Shown here: piece by piece, positions 25,208 through 35,500 of the stretch
Layout of the letters: the number at the start of each line of letters is the position of its first letter
How positions within the stretch are numbered: position 1 is the first letter of the stretch
NCBI RefSeq assembly: GCF_014306105.1
Contig: NZ_JACRVF010000004.1
Location: 452,757 to 516,756 of the forward strand
Direction: 5' to 3'
Length of the DNA stretch: 64,000 nucleotides
Source of the DNA: Pontibacter cellulosilyticus
GTDB lineage: Bacteria > Bacteroidota > Bacteroidia > Cytophagales > Hymenobacteraceae
Position numbers and translations under genes: made by a program
The notes under the pieces: generated by a model
Told to the model about the DNA's origin: nothing
Database searches by the model: none
What the model saw: the letters and a program-made list of their open reading frames with translations, nothing else

Positions 25208-25721
25208 GCTATAAGGGATGTCTTTACGGTTGCGCAAAGGTACAAAAATACAGGAGAGGATGCACGCCTAGCGTACGCTTCGGAGGTTAAACAACTGCAC
25301 TGCTACATAAAACAATTGCTTTATTGGTTGTTATAGTTATAGGAGCTTAGAAAGTATAATGTGCTCTGGGTTATCCTTTTGCGGTTATTAGGCAGGAGTA
25401 GTTGTGGTAACAAAATTAACTTGAATCCGTGTTGATTAGAAAGTGACTATATTTTATACAATGAGCATGGCGAAGTACAATAAACACTATGTTGAAAGAG
25501 TTCTGATATCCCGGAGAGAGCCAACTATAGTATAGTAATATGTTAATGTATTAGTATTTAGTATATCATATATCCAATTTTTTATTTTTTACGTAAATCT
25601 AAAATATGCAATGTTTGTTGCTTTAGGGATAGGGCGGCTGCGTTGCAGCACACAAGATAAGTGTACGACAATATTAAATTGCGCTGACACCACTCAGCAT
25701 AATACTGTAAACACCGTATAT
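25208..25721. other. Long AT-rich spacer upstream of arsR
   Basis: About 510 nt between divergent genes, visibly richer in A+T than its surroundings, especially 25520-25620. No coding frame of note and no tRNA. The promoter of the dehydrogenase and that of arsR must lie here; I cannot place them with confidence. Confidence 0.5.
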
Positions 25722-25740
25722 ATCTTATTGTGAATAAGAT
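25722..25740. promoter_or_regulatory. Candidate ArsR operator (perfect 8-3-8 inverted repeat)
   Basis: ATCTTATT-GTG-AATAAGAT is a perfect inverted repeat 41 nt upstream of the arsR start codon. Size and position fit a dimeric winged-helix ArsR binding site and autoregulation. Binding is an inference. Confidence 0.55.
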
Positions 25741-25781
25741 CGATTAAATGTATGTAGAAACTGTTAGGTATAATTTTAATT

Positions 25782-26090
25782 ATGAAAAGTTTGTTATCAA
25801 GAGTTGAATCAAAGAAAATAGATAAGGCAGCTGCGATGTTGAAGGTGCTGGCACACCCTAAAAGGCTTGCTATAGTCGATTTGTTGGGAAAAGAAGACAA
25901 AATGACTGTAACAGAGATATATAAGCATCTTGACCTGCCTCAAGCTATCGCTTCTCAGCACCTTATTACGCTAAAGGATAAGGGAGTATTATCCTCGTTT
26001 AAAGTGGGTACAAAAATTTATTACTCACTTGCTATCCCTAAACTAATTGATGTTATAGATTGTCTTGAAGAATGTTGCATAGACATTTAG
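25782..26090 (+). CDS. ArsR-family winged-helix regulator
   Basis: The 102-residue protein has the ArsR HTH: MLKVLAHPKRLAIVDLLGKE, then MTVTEIYKHLDLPQAIASQH and LITLKDKGVLSSFKVGTKIYYSL. The ELCVCDL-type metal motif is absent; HLDLPQAIA stands at that place. The only cysteines (CLEECC) are near the C-terminus and could sense metal or redox. No efflux pump or resistance gene is adjacent, so its target is probably elsewhere. The gene and its spacer are AT-rich relative to the neighbourhood, which suggests acquisition. Confidence 0.85.
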   Translation: MKSLLSRVESKKIDKAAAMLKVLAHPKRLAIVDLLGKEDKMTVTEIYKHLDLPQAIASQHLITLKDKGVLSSFKVGTKIYYSLAIPKLIDVIDCLEECCIDI

Positions 26091-26136
26091 AAGAGGAGCC
26101 ACCGGGAGTGGCATCCAGCGCAATTTGTAAAAGTAC

Positions 26137-26196
26137 AAAAGCCTAAGGTCCTCGTAATTCATTTATAAATGAAGCTTACGGGGACCTTAGGCTTTT
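26137..26196. terminator. Long bidirectional terminator hairpin between arsR and hemA
   Basis: AAAAGCCTAAGGTCC (26137-26151) pairs perfectly with GGACCTTAGGCTTTT (26182-26196). Inside, a near-match CTCGTAA/TTACGGG and the perfect palindrome TTCATTTATAAATGAA continue the stem, giving almost 60 nt of paired sequence. Confidence 0.8.
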
Positions 26197-26231
26197 ATAT
26201 TCACTAAGAAAAATATGCTGTTTACTTGATT

Positions 26232-27506
26232 TTAGTGGCTTACTTCTTCCGACTGCTTTTCAAGGTCAAAAAGATCGTTTAGCAAATCTATAAGTGTCTC
26301 GGCCTCGCCTCTTTTACAGGCTGCTTTAAGCTGTAACACAGGAAGCTTGATGATCTTCTGCATCATAGATTTTGTGATGCTATCAAGGCGCTTCGTTTCT
26401 TCAGGTCCCATCTTCTTTAGATAGCGTGCCATTTCCTCTTGGCGGATGCTCTCCAGTGCGTTCTTCAGTCGGTTGATGGTAGGCGAAACAATCATCTCTT
26501 TAGACCAATCGTTAAACTGCTCTATAGATTCGGTGATAATCTGCTTAACCTGCGGTACAGAATTAATGCGACGCTGCAGGGCCTCAGAAGCTTTGTTCTG
26601 GATAGTGTCGATGTTGTACACAAGTACACCCGGTATACTTTCCAGGTCAGCTTCTACGCTACGCGGAACGGCAAGGTCTATAAAGAACTTATACGTCAGC
26701 ACATCCAGGCGCTTAACCATCTCCTTGGTAAAGAATGGCGTTTCGCGGGCCACAGAGGAGATAATTACATCGGCCTCTTTCATGCCCTGAACGATATCCT
26801 CAAAAGGAAGTACCTCCAAGCCGCACTCTTCGGCAAGCGCCTCGGCTTTAGCCTGAGTACGGTTACTGATTTTTATGTTCTTAAAGCCAGTGTCTTTCAG
26901 ATTGCGGCAAACATCAGCGCCTATTTCGCCAAGGCCAACTACAAGTATACTTGGTTCAATGATATCTGCTGTAAGCTCTTCAATCAGTTCGATAGCTGCA
27001 TAAGAAGTTGATGCGGCACCATCTCGGAAAGAAGTTTCCTGTACAACGCGCTTGTTGGTAAAGAAAATCGTGTGCATCAGGCGGTGCAAGAACGGGCCAG
27101 CCGTATCGTTGTCGGCAGACCACTGGTAAGCCACCTTAACCTGGTTAGATATCTGCATATCACCCACTACCTGCGACTCCAGTCCCATCGATACATCAAA
27201 CAAGTGCTGTACCGCGTCGTTGTGCTCATTTAGTACGGTGAAGTAATCAAGATACTTGGAAATATTGTCAATGCCTTTAGTGATGCCGAGCAGCTTAACA
27301 ATTTCTTTGCTGTAATCGGTATCGGCATTGTAGTAGACTTCGGTGCGGTTGCAGGTAGAAAGTACCAGCACATCAGAAGCCTGAATAAAGCTCTTAAGCG
27401 TCTGGAGAAACTGCCTGCAGGAAGTTTCATCTAAGGCGATCAGTTCCCTGATATCCAGCGGCGCTTTCTTGTACGACAGGCTGATCGCTTTAAAGTTCTG
27501 AAGCAT
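26232..27506 (-). CDS. hemA: Glutamyl-tRNA reductase
   Basis: HemA reduces glutamyl-tRNA(Glu) to glutamate-1-semialdehyde, the first step of C5 heme synthesis. The protein is 424 residues from ATG 27506; an upstream TTG at 27533 is less likely. It carries the nucleophile Cys52 in LSTCNRTEVYY, QVVGDMQISNQVK (QILGQV-like), RDGAASTSYAAIELI, the NADPH domain ILVVGLGEIGADVCRNLKD and FFIDLAVPRSVE. No other heme gene is adjacent. A -7-like TAAATTTG lies upstream on the minus strand (27531-27538). Confidence 0.95.
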   Translation of the reverse strand: MLQNFKAISLSYKKAPLDIRELIALDETSCRQFLQTLKSFIQASDVLVLSTCNRTEVYYNADTDYSKEIVKLLGITKGIDNISKYLDYFTVLNEHNDAVQHLFDVSMGLESQVVGDMQISNQVKVAYQWSADNDTAGPFLHRLMHTIFFTNKRVVQETSFRDGAASTSYAAIELIEELTADIIEPSILVVGLGEIGADVCRNLKDTGFKNIKISNRTQAKAEALAEECGLEVLPFEDIVQGMKEADVIISSVARETPFFTKEMVKRLDVLTYKFFIDLAVPRSVEADLESIPGVLVYNIDTIQNKASEALQRRINSVPQVKQIITESIEQFNDWSKEMIVSPTINRLKNALESIRQEEMARYLKKMGPEETKRLDSITKSMMQKIIKLPVLQLKAACKRGEAETLIDLLNDLFDLEKQSEEVSH

Positions 27507-27619
27507 AATAACGTGTGTTCTACTAAAGTGCAAATTTACGTCTCAAATTTTTAAAATGAAACTTACTTGCCCTTAATGTTTAATTTATACTAATTTCAAA
27601 TAAATTACGTGTACACTGC

Positions 27620-28795
27620 ATGATACCCATCTACTCTCAGAAGAACAGAATAAAGCTTGTTGTTGTTATCATTGCCCTAATAATAGGTGCTGCTACTATT
27701 ACGTATACCAACATTTTAGTTAGCAAACTGTCTGAAAGAGAGCAAGAACTGGTGCAGCTTTACGCTAAAGGGCTTCGCTATATGATCAATGCCCCCAGCG
27801 ACGACAACATTGTCTTCATCGAAGAAGAGATCCTGTCAGCCAACACCACTGTACCTGTAATCTTAACAGATGAGTATGAAAATATCCTCGATTCTAAGAA
27901 CATAGATTTTCCTAAAAACATTTCAGAAGAAAGGCGCGCTGAGCTATTACAAAAAGAAATAGAGAAAATGAAGGCGCAGCATGCTCCTATTGTGGTGCCA
28001 TGGGCCGAAGGATCGGAAAATTATGTTTTTTATAAAGACTCTGCCTTGCTTTCGCAGCTGCGATACTACCCGTACGTGCAGTTGATCGTAATTGCCTGTT
28101 TTGCCTTGATGGCCTACTTCGCCTTTAGCTACTCCCGCCGCGCAGAGCAGAATAGAGTATGGGTTGGATTGGCCAAGGAAACTGCGCACCAATTGGGTAC
28201 GCCGCTTTCGTCGCTGATGGCCTGGTACGAATACATTAAAGCCAGCCCTAAATTTGAGAACGAGCCAATAGTAGAAGAGCTGGGCAAAGATGTCAGGCGA
28301 CTGGAGATTATCACCGAACGTTTCTCTAATGTAGGCTCTGTGCCACTGCTCCGCGACGAGAACATATTGCAGGTAACGCAGAACGCTATCAACTACTTGC
28401 AGAATCGCATCTCACGCAAAGTAGACATAACAATAAACTCCAGCTTTTCTCCTGATATTACTGCCAAGGTAAACATCTCGCTGTTTGACTGGGTAATAGA
28501 AAACATCTGCAAAAATGCCGTGGATGCCATGAATGGGCGTGGAAGTATAAATATAAACATGAGTTTATTAGGTAAGAGCGCCATTGCCGTGGATATAACA
28601 GATACTGGAAAGGGTATTCCAAAAAGTAAGGTGGCATCTGTTTTCTTGCCTGGCTATACTACTAAAAAGAGAGGCTGGGGATTGGGTTTGGCGCTTGCCA
28701 AGCGAATTATCGATAACTACCACAGAGGAAAGCTTTTTGTGAAATGGTCGGAGGTAGGCAAAGGCACCACTTTCCGAATTGTGCTGAATCGTTGA
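27620..28795 (+). CDS. Sensor histidine kinase (orphan)
   Basis: The 391-residue protein has two membrane helices (about 12-33 and 150-170) around a periplasmic region of roughly 115 residues. The phosphoacceptor His190 sits in an unusual H-box, AKETAHQLGTPLSSLMAW. The ATPase domain shows VIENICKNAVDAMNGRG (N box), DTGKGIPKSK (G1) and KRGWGLGLALAKRII (G2). The Gln-Leu-Gly-Thr-Pro form of the H-box is common in Bacteroidota kinases. No response regulator gene is adjacent. The signal is unknown. Confidence 0.9.
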   Translation: MIPIYSQKNRIKLVVVIIALIIGAATITYTNILVSKLSEREQELVQLYAKGLRYMINAPSDDNIVFIEEEILSANTTVPVILTDEYENILDSKNIDFPKNISEERRAELLQKEIEKMKAQHAPIVVPWAEGSENYVFYKDSALLSQLRYYPYVQLIVIACFALMAYFAFSYSRRAEQNRVWVGLAKETAHQLGTPLSSLMAWYEYIKASPKFENEPIVEELGKDVRRLEIITERFSNVGSVPLLRDENILQVTQNAINYLQNRISRKVDITINSSFSPDITAKVNISLFDWVIENICKNAVDAMNGRGSININMSLLGKSAIAVDITDTGKGIPKSKVASVFLPGYTTKKRGWGLGLALAKRIIDNYHRGKLFVKWSEVGKGTTFRIVLNR

Positions 28796-28896
28796 TTTAT
28801 TGAACTGTCTGCTTCTTAACTTGCTTGCTCAGTTTTATTAGAGAGCCGCAGTTCTGGAAATCCTGTTAATCATAAAATCTCATTAATCATTGACCT

Positions 28897-29835
28897 GTGT
28901 TAGAAGTAGTAAAGTATAGCGAGAAGTATAAGCCTGAATGGGATGCTTTTGTGGCAGGCTCGAAGAATGCTACTTTCCTATTCTTTCGCGATTATATGGA
29001 ATATCATGCCCAAAGGTTCACGGATCACTCGCTGCTTTTCTACCGCAAGGGCAAATTAATAGCGTTGCTGCCTGCTAATGAACAGGAGCGCGAGGTAAGC
29101 TCGCATGGAGGATTAACTTATGGCGGTGTAGTAACGGATACAAGTATGAAAGTGGAGGTGATGCTGCAGGTATTTGAAGCGATGGTTGCATACTACCGGC
29201 AGCAGGGCTACACAAGTATAAAGTATAAGACTATTCCGCACATCTACCACCAGTCTCCCGCTGAAGAAGACCTGTATGCGCTTTTGAAGTATGGCGCTGT
29301 TCTTTACAGGCGCGATGTGCTGTCGGTGATAGAGCAGGTGAACCCGCTAAAGTATAGCCGCACACGCAGGTGGGAGATCAAGAAAGCTGAAGAATGTGAC
29401 TGGCAGATTGGCTTGTCCATGGACTTTGAAAGCTTTATGCAGATGGAGGCACAGCTACTGAAGGAGAAGTATAATGCCAGCCCTGTTCATACTTCTGATG
29501 AGATGTCGCAGCTGGCAAGGCAGTTTCCGGATAATATAAAGTTATACACAGCAGAAAAAGGTGACGTGTTGGGTGCAGGGGTAATTGTTTATGAAACAGC
29601 GACTGTAGCACACTGTCAGTATATTGGCACCTCAGTGGCTGGCCGGGAGAACAAAGCCCTGGAAGCGATGCTGCACCACCTGCTAACAAGTGTATATGCC
29701 GATAAAAAATACTTTGATCTAGGAGCCTCGATGGATGCGCAACAGCCGAACGGGTTAAACAGCACTCTCTTAGCCAATAAAGAAAGCTACGGAGCCCGCG
29801 CCGTTGTGCACGATTACTACACGATACCATTGTAA
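28897..29835 (+). CDS. GNAT/FemAB-like acyltransferase family protein
   Basis: The 312-residue protein has an N-terminal LEVVKYSEKYKPEWDAFVAG and FLFFRDYMEYHAQRF, and a central GGLTYGGVV. A C-terminal acetyltransferase-like fold follows (about 170-300), with KLYTAEKGDVLGAGVIVYET, HCQYIGTS and YFDLGASMD. This pattern fits the FemAB/GNAT-related proteins often found with surface-polysaccharide genes in Bacteroidota, but no such cluster is next to it. It starts with GTG at 28897. The acyl donor and acceptor are unknown. Confidence 0.7.
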   Translation: MLEVVKYSEKYKPEWDAFVAGSKNATFLFFRDYMEYHAQRFTDHSLLFYRKGKLIALLPANEQEREVSSHGGLTYGGVVTDTSMKVEVMLQVFEAMVAYYRQQGYTSIKYKTIPHIYHQSPAEEDLYALLKYGAVLYRRDVLSVIEQVNPLKYSRTRRWEIKKAEECDWQIGLSMDFESFMQMEAQLLKEKYNASPVHTSDEMSQLARQFPDNIKLYTAEKGDVLGAGVIVYETATVAHCQYIGTSVAGRENKALEAMLHHLLTSVYADKKYFDLGASMDAQQPNGLNSTLLANKESYGARAVVHDYYTIPL

Positions 29836-29878
29836 AAGCAGAAGGCCCAACTAACACAAGTTGAGCCTTCTGCTTTTA
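29834..29878. terminator. Bidirectional terminator between convergent genes
   Basis: AAAAGCAGAAGGC and GCCTTCTGCTTTT form a 13-bp stem, extended inside by CAAC/GTTG. It separates the acyltransferase-like gene from the nhaC-type gene. Confidence 0.88.
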
Positions 29879-31897
29879 TTATACTTCCAGGTTTGCCTGC
29901 GCCGCCTGGTGCTGTACCGGCTCTGCTTCTGTGCCTGTTAAATTCTTCTTTCCTATTAATCGTATCAGTCCCCAAAGTATAGCTGCGCCAATGGCATAAA
30001 CCAGAAGCCAGTGCACACCCCAACTTGACAGGTTGGTGCACACAAGATTGGCTACTAACGCCACTGTAATTGCGTAAGGCAGCTGCGTTTTCACGTGATC
30101 AATGTGGTTACAGCCAGAGGCAAGGGAGCTAAGTATGGTGGTGTCGGAAATAGGGGAGCAGTGATCTCCGAACACAGCGCCTGCCAATACTACAGATATT
30201 ACATTATAAATTATAGGCATTGTCTCCTCTACGCTAAGACCCTGTGCCTGGCTTACGTACCAGGCAGCCGGCATCATAAGCGGGTAAAGTATAGCCATGG
30301 TGCCCCAGCTAGAGCCAGTAGAGAAAGCAATAACAGCTGCCAGAAAGAAAGTTATCTCCGGGAGGAAGTATGGAGAGATATTTCCCGAAAAAAGAGATGT
30401 AAGATACTCTGCAGTATAAAGCTCCTGCGTAACAGCCGCTAACGACCACGCCAGCACAAGTATAAGTATAGCCGGAAGCATGGTTTTAAAGCCAACCAGC
30501 AACGACTCCATTGTTTCGGTAAGGCTCATAATGCGCTGGCTAACCGAAAGTATAACAGCAGTTAATACTCCGCCAAGCGATGCCCAGATGAGTGCCCTGT
30601 AGGAGTTAGAGTCACCAATGGTGATAGAGAGTTTTCGCATGAACCCCAGCGTGGTATCGTTCCATACCTCTGCGTTGTAACCCGTGTATAAAAGGCCAGC
30701 TATTGTGCCAAAGATCACGACAAGTACAGGAAGCAGCGCATTAACAGAACGTGAGCGTGACTCATCTATCGGTTCAAATTCACTCATTTCCTGTTGCTGT
30801 TTCTCCTGGCCTCTGCGGTCGAGGCTGGCGGCTGTAACTGCACCGGTTTCACGTGCTCTGGTTTCTGCATGGTGCATAGCGCCATAATCCCGGTTCATTA
30901 GGATCAGCATCAGCATAAACACAAGAGTTAGCACAGGATAATATGCATATTCCAATGAGTGGAAGAAAAGCGAGTAAGCTCCTTCCTGAATACCAAGCGC
31001 TGTGGCGGCATCTTTTATATAACCAAGCTCCGCGCCGATCCAGGTGGTAACAAAGGCTATAGCTGCCACAGGTGCAGCAGTACTGTCTACCAGGTAGGCA
31101 AGCTTCTCGCGCGAAATGCGGTGCTTATCTGTAACAGGGCGCATAGTATTACCCACAATCAAGGTATTGGCGTAATCGTCAAAGAAAATGGCAATACCCA
31201 AGAACCAGGTTACCAGCTGCGAACTCTTCGCCGACTGGGCATACCTCGACAGCACGTTTACTACGCCTGCCATGCCTCCATTTTTAGAAATAATTGCTAC
31301 CATGCCACCTATCAACATGGAGAAGATGATAACTGAAACATGGTCTCCGTCGGTAAGTGCTTCCATCAGGTAAGTATCGCCAACCGCTAACAAACCTGTA
31401 AAAATAGACTTCGCTGATAAACCATACACTACAAAACCGCCAATCCAGATGCCGGCAAAGAGGGCTAACAGTACCTCCCTAAAGATAAGTGCCAGCACAA
31501 TAGCTATTAGTGGAGGAAGTATAGACAGCCACATAGGTATTTCCGTCATACCTTGAGTCGTGTCATCGGCGGGGCGGTAAAGCCGTGCTATCGTACGTGT
31601 ACCAATATTTGCTGTAACCTGAACCAGTTTCGCCTCCTCTGCAAGAGAAAAATTGGCCTCTCCCTCTGTAAAGCTTACTTCCTGCAGCTCTCCATTTATT
31701 CTTAGTGATAAGGGACCACTGTACTTTACCTGATTGCCTACTTCATTTGTTGTGCTGATGGTATAGGCAGTGTCATTTATTGCATGCAGCTTCAGTTCTT
31801 CGATAGCGGCTTTGCCATTAGTAGTCACCTGAGCTTGAATACTTAGGGTGAGCAAAAGTAGAAACGTAAGGGTAAAAAACGATTTAAGGAACTTCAT
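29879..31897 (-). CDS. NhaC-family Na+/H+ antiporter with N-terminal exported domain
   Basis: The 672-residue protein is longer than usual NhaC. It starts with a signal peptide (1-22, LSIQAQ). A soluble beta-rich domain of about 90 residues follows (23-115). Then comes the NhaC membrane domain (about 120-655), with GIWIGGFVVYG, IISKNGGMAGVVNVLSR, LGIAIFFDDYANTLIVGNTM, DSTAAPVAAIAFVTTWIGAE, STGSSWGTMAILYPLMMPAA and GAVFGDHCSPISDTTILSS. It should exchange Na+ for protons, or carry amino acids as some NhaC relatives do. A Gln/Glu-rich cytoplasmic loop lies near 365-385. Confidence 0.88.
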   Translation of the reverse strand: MKFLKSFFTLTFLLLLTLSIQAQVTTNGKAAIEELKLHAINDTAYTISTTNEVGNQVKYSGPLSLRINGELQEVSFTEGEANFSLAEEAKLVQVTANIGTRTIARLYRPADDTTQGMTEIPMWLSILPPLIAIVLALIFREVLLALFAGIWIGGFVVYGLSAKSIFTGLLAVGDTYLMEALTDGDHVSVIIFSMLIGGMVAIISKNGGMAGVVNVLSRYAQSAKSSQLVTWFLGIAIFFDDYANTLIVGNTMRPVTDKHRISREKLAYLVDSTAAPVAAIAFVTTWIGAELGYIKDAATALGIQEGAYSLFFHSLEYAYYPVLTLVFMLMLILMNRDYGAMHHAETRARETGAVTAASLDRRGQEKQQQEMSEFEPIDESRSRSVNALLPVLVVIFGTIAGLLYTGYNAEVWNDTTLGFMRKLSITIGDSNSYRALIWASLGGVLTAVILSVSQRIMSLTETMESLLVGFKTMLPAILILVLAWSLAAVTQELYTAEYLTSLFSGNISPYFLPEITFFLAAVIAFSTGSSWGTMAILYPLMMPAAWYVSQAQGLSVEETMPIIYNVISVVLAGAVFGDHCSPISDTTILSSLASGCNHIDHVKTQLPYAITVALVANLVCTNLSSWGVHWLLVYAIGAAILWGLIRLIGKKNLTGTEAEPVQHQAAQANLEV

Positions 31898-32542
31898 TTA
31901 CAGGTGAATTCAAGAGTTATAACCCCTTAAGTAACTAAATTTTTTTGACTTAGCGAAAAATACAGGCATTGGCAATGTTGTTAGTGCTGCTTAATTAGCA
32001 TGCTTGTAAATAAATTGCTGATTATTACGCTTTTAAGAATCGAGATATAAGAAATGTTATATTTTTGGCCTATAACAATGGTTTTTGTTTATTGACAGAG
32101 GTGTAATAAAGTACAATTAAAATATAAAATTATGAGATGTAAATATATGATTTTGTATATATAAACTAATGTATTTGTGTTTAACCAACTATTAATTTAA
32201 CCATACAAATAATCTGCAGCTTATGTTATGCTTGCATAATATAATTTGATCAAGTGTATGTACAAATGTTGTGCTGGAACTTAATAATGCATATCTTCTA
32301 TTATAATTCAAAAACCGCACTTAATCCTTTTAAACAAACTTGATACAGAAATAGAAGATATGTAATCCTAAAATCCATATATAATTATTTGTGCTAGAAA
32401 TTGCACGGGTTTTGTATAGGATACAGGTGGTACAGTCAAATATTTCAATTTATTCCGGAAAATTGCATTGGCTGATGCTTCGGAAAAATGCTAAACAGAA
32501 TTTCTGTAAAAGTTGTCATTATATAGTTAATTAGTTTATTCA
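31898..32542. other. Long AT-rich leader region upstream of the first giant gene
   Basis: About 645 nt, very rich in A+T, between the divergent nhaC-type gene and the first T9SS giant. It contains TATTTTTG near 32060 that resembles a -7 box without a TTG partner. No coding frame. It may hold a long leader or a binding region for regulators; nothing specific is recognised. Confidence 0.5.
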
Positions 32543-35500
32543 ATGCCTATGAGGATTTCTACTCACCTAAAAAAAATCAGTCAATGTATTTTTGGGCTTA
32601 CGCTTTTATGGCTGGTGCTTGGTAGCACCTACGCTCATGCTCAAACTACTAGTTGGAGAGGAACATCCAGCGATGACTGGAACACAGCGGCAAACTGGAC
32701 AAATGGAGTACCCACTGCCACTTTAGGAGCTGTAATAGGAGACGTTAACTTTACAGGCACCAACCAACCAACTATTGATGAGACTACTGCACTTGAAATA
32801 GCCAGCATTGAATTGCAAGGAACAAACAAGTCAGTAACGCTTACAATAACTAACGATTTTAATGTGGTCGTAAACGGTGATGTTATCGTAGGTAGTAACA
32901 CAACACTGCTAAATGTTGGTACAAATGTATTTCTGAAAGGGAGCTTTACCAACAACGGTGTTTACTCTGAAGATACTTACAGAAGAAACAACGGTGCCAA
33001 AGGGCGTTATTTCCCCTCGTTAGAAATGCAAGGCACCGGTAAAACATTAGGAGGTACAGGTACAACAATTATAAGCCATATACTTATTAGTGGGAGTGTA
33101 ACGCTGGGAGGTAATGTAGTGATAAAAGCACTAGTGTTGCCATCCAATGCACACAACCAAGTAAGGAGTACAGCCGATCTTAAAGTAGGTGGTACCCTCA
33201 ACCCTGCTACCCATTTAGTAACATGGAGTGAAACAATTACTAGAGAGGGAGACCCGACCTCTGCTTATACAGGAGATTTTATTGTTGAAGCAGGAGGTAC
33301 AGCTAAAGTAATGGCAGCAACTTACGCCGGCAACTATGGCAGAACCGCTACCTTGTATGCCACAAGCACCATAGACTATGCAGCAGCAACCGGAACACAA
33401 ACTGTATTGGCAAGAAATTATGGTATACTTAAGATAAGCGGCGGAGGTATAAAGGAACTGGAGGCAAATACAACAGTATCAGATGTAGCGGCTACCACAC
33501 AATTGATAGTAGAGGCAGGTACACTGGATTTAAAAACATTCAGTTTAAACAGAACCGGATCTGCTTCGCCTGTTGTAGGAGGTACATTAACTGTTGCAAA
33601 TGATGCTTTTCTTAGAATAGGAGGTACAGGTACCTTCCCATCAGGATATAGCACTGTTAACTTAGGTCCGACTAGCACGGTAGAATATTACGGTACAAAC
33701 CAGACTGTAGGCAGGCAAACATACGGTCACCTATTGCTTAGCGGGTCTGGCACGAAAAGCATGCCTGTGGATATTTTTACTGTTGCAGGTAATTTTAGCA
33801 GTACTGGTACAGTGAACTACGCAGCAGGCAACGATTTTACTGTACTCGGAAATGTAAATATAGGTTCGGGTACTACCTTAGGCGGAAGCACCAGAACCAT
33901 AACAGTAGGTGGCAACTGGACAAATAACGGAGTGTTTACACCAGGAAGTAGTACTGTAATTATGAATGGTGCAGGTATGCATATAATGCGTGCATCAGGT
34001 ACAGTACCGTTTCACCACCTTAGCCTTACAACAGGACAGATAACCTCAGCAGTTGACGTAGAGGTGTTTGGCAACCTTGCCACCACCGGGAATGGTAAGT
34101 TTACAAGTACTGCCAACCTTACTATGTCTGGCAATAGCATGAGTATCACTGGCGAGAACATCACTCTAAATAATCTGATTGGGAACGGCACCACAACAAC
34201 CACGGCTATACTGGCTGTAAATGGCAATCTTACAGTAATTGCTGGTAAATCGTTTACGGCAACTGCAGGTATCGTAAATATGCAAGGCACAGGTGCTACT
34301 ATAGCTAACAGCGGTACACTGCAATTGTATAGCTTGCGCATATTGGGTACAACTGGCACAATGTCTAATTTCTCAGTATCTAATAACTTAAGTGGCATAG
34401 GTACTCTAACAGCAACAGCCGGAACTGTAACATTTAATGGGGCATCAACATTTGGTGGTACGCACTTGCTGCACAATGTAACTGTGCTAACAGGAAACAC
34501 GCTAACGCTGAACGCAAGTGCCAATATGGGTATATCCAATGATTTGGTTACAGCAGGGGCAACATTAAACGTTACCGCCAATACACCGAACACCATCACC
34601 TATAACAAAGTAGGCACTCAGAATGTAATTGGCAGAGAGTACTTTAACTTGGTAATCAAAAACAGTAATACCAAAACAGCTACAGGTGCTATTACAGTCT
34701 GGGGCAATATGACTGTTGAAAATAGCTCTGGTTTTGCGGCTGGTAGCTATGCACACAGCATTAAGGGTAACTTGATCAATAGTGCTGGTGCTGCCTTTAA
34801 TGGCGGCACAGGTAAGATTACATTCGACGGTACTTCAAACGGTAGTGTTACAGGTATTGGGACGGTTTTCAATGAATTAGAAATTAATAAATCTGTAGCT
34901 TCAAGTTACCTGGAGCTTGCCAACGATGTGCAGACGAAAAACCTGACTGTAACCTCTGGATCATTAAGAACCGGTATATATACTATTACCGTGACCGAGA
35001 ATCGAAACGGTAACGGGTGGGTGTTTGGTACCATAAAAAGGCAACATGCTTTTACGGCAAATGCTCCTTACGCATTTGCCGGTCCCAATAATAACATCAC
35101 TTTGACATCTACGGCGGATGTTACAGCTATTACAGTTACAAATACCTCGGGTGTGGTGAGCAGCTTTGCAAATGGCAGTGCCATAAACCGTAGGTATGAT
35201 GTAAATATATCAGGAGGAAGCAACTATGCAGGTACGCTCCAGTTGCAGTATAACGATGCCGAGCTTAATGGTAATAGCGAAGCTACAATGCAGTTATTTT
35301 ATGCTCCATCTACTACAGGCCCATGGGAGGCAAAGGGAGCAACAGGTCGAGATGCCTCCCAAAACTGGGTAGTTAGTAATACTCTAACCAATGTAACTGG
35401 CAGCTGGACCCTATCTGAGAGTGCAGGTATTTTACGCTGGGTGGGAACAACCAACACAGATTGGTACACTGCAACTAACTGGCAGCAGGCAAATGGCTCG

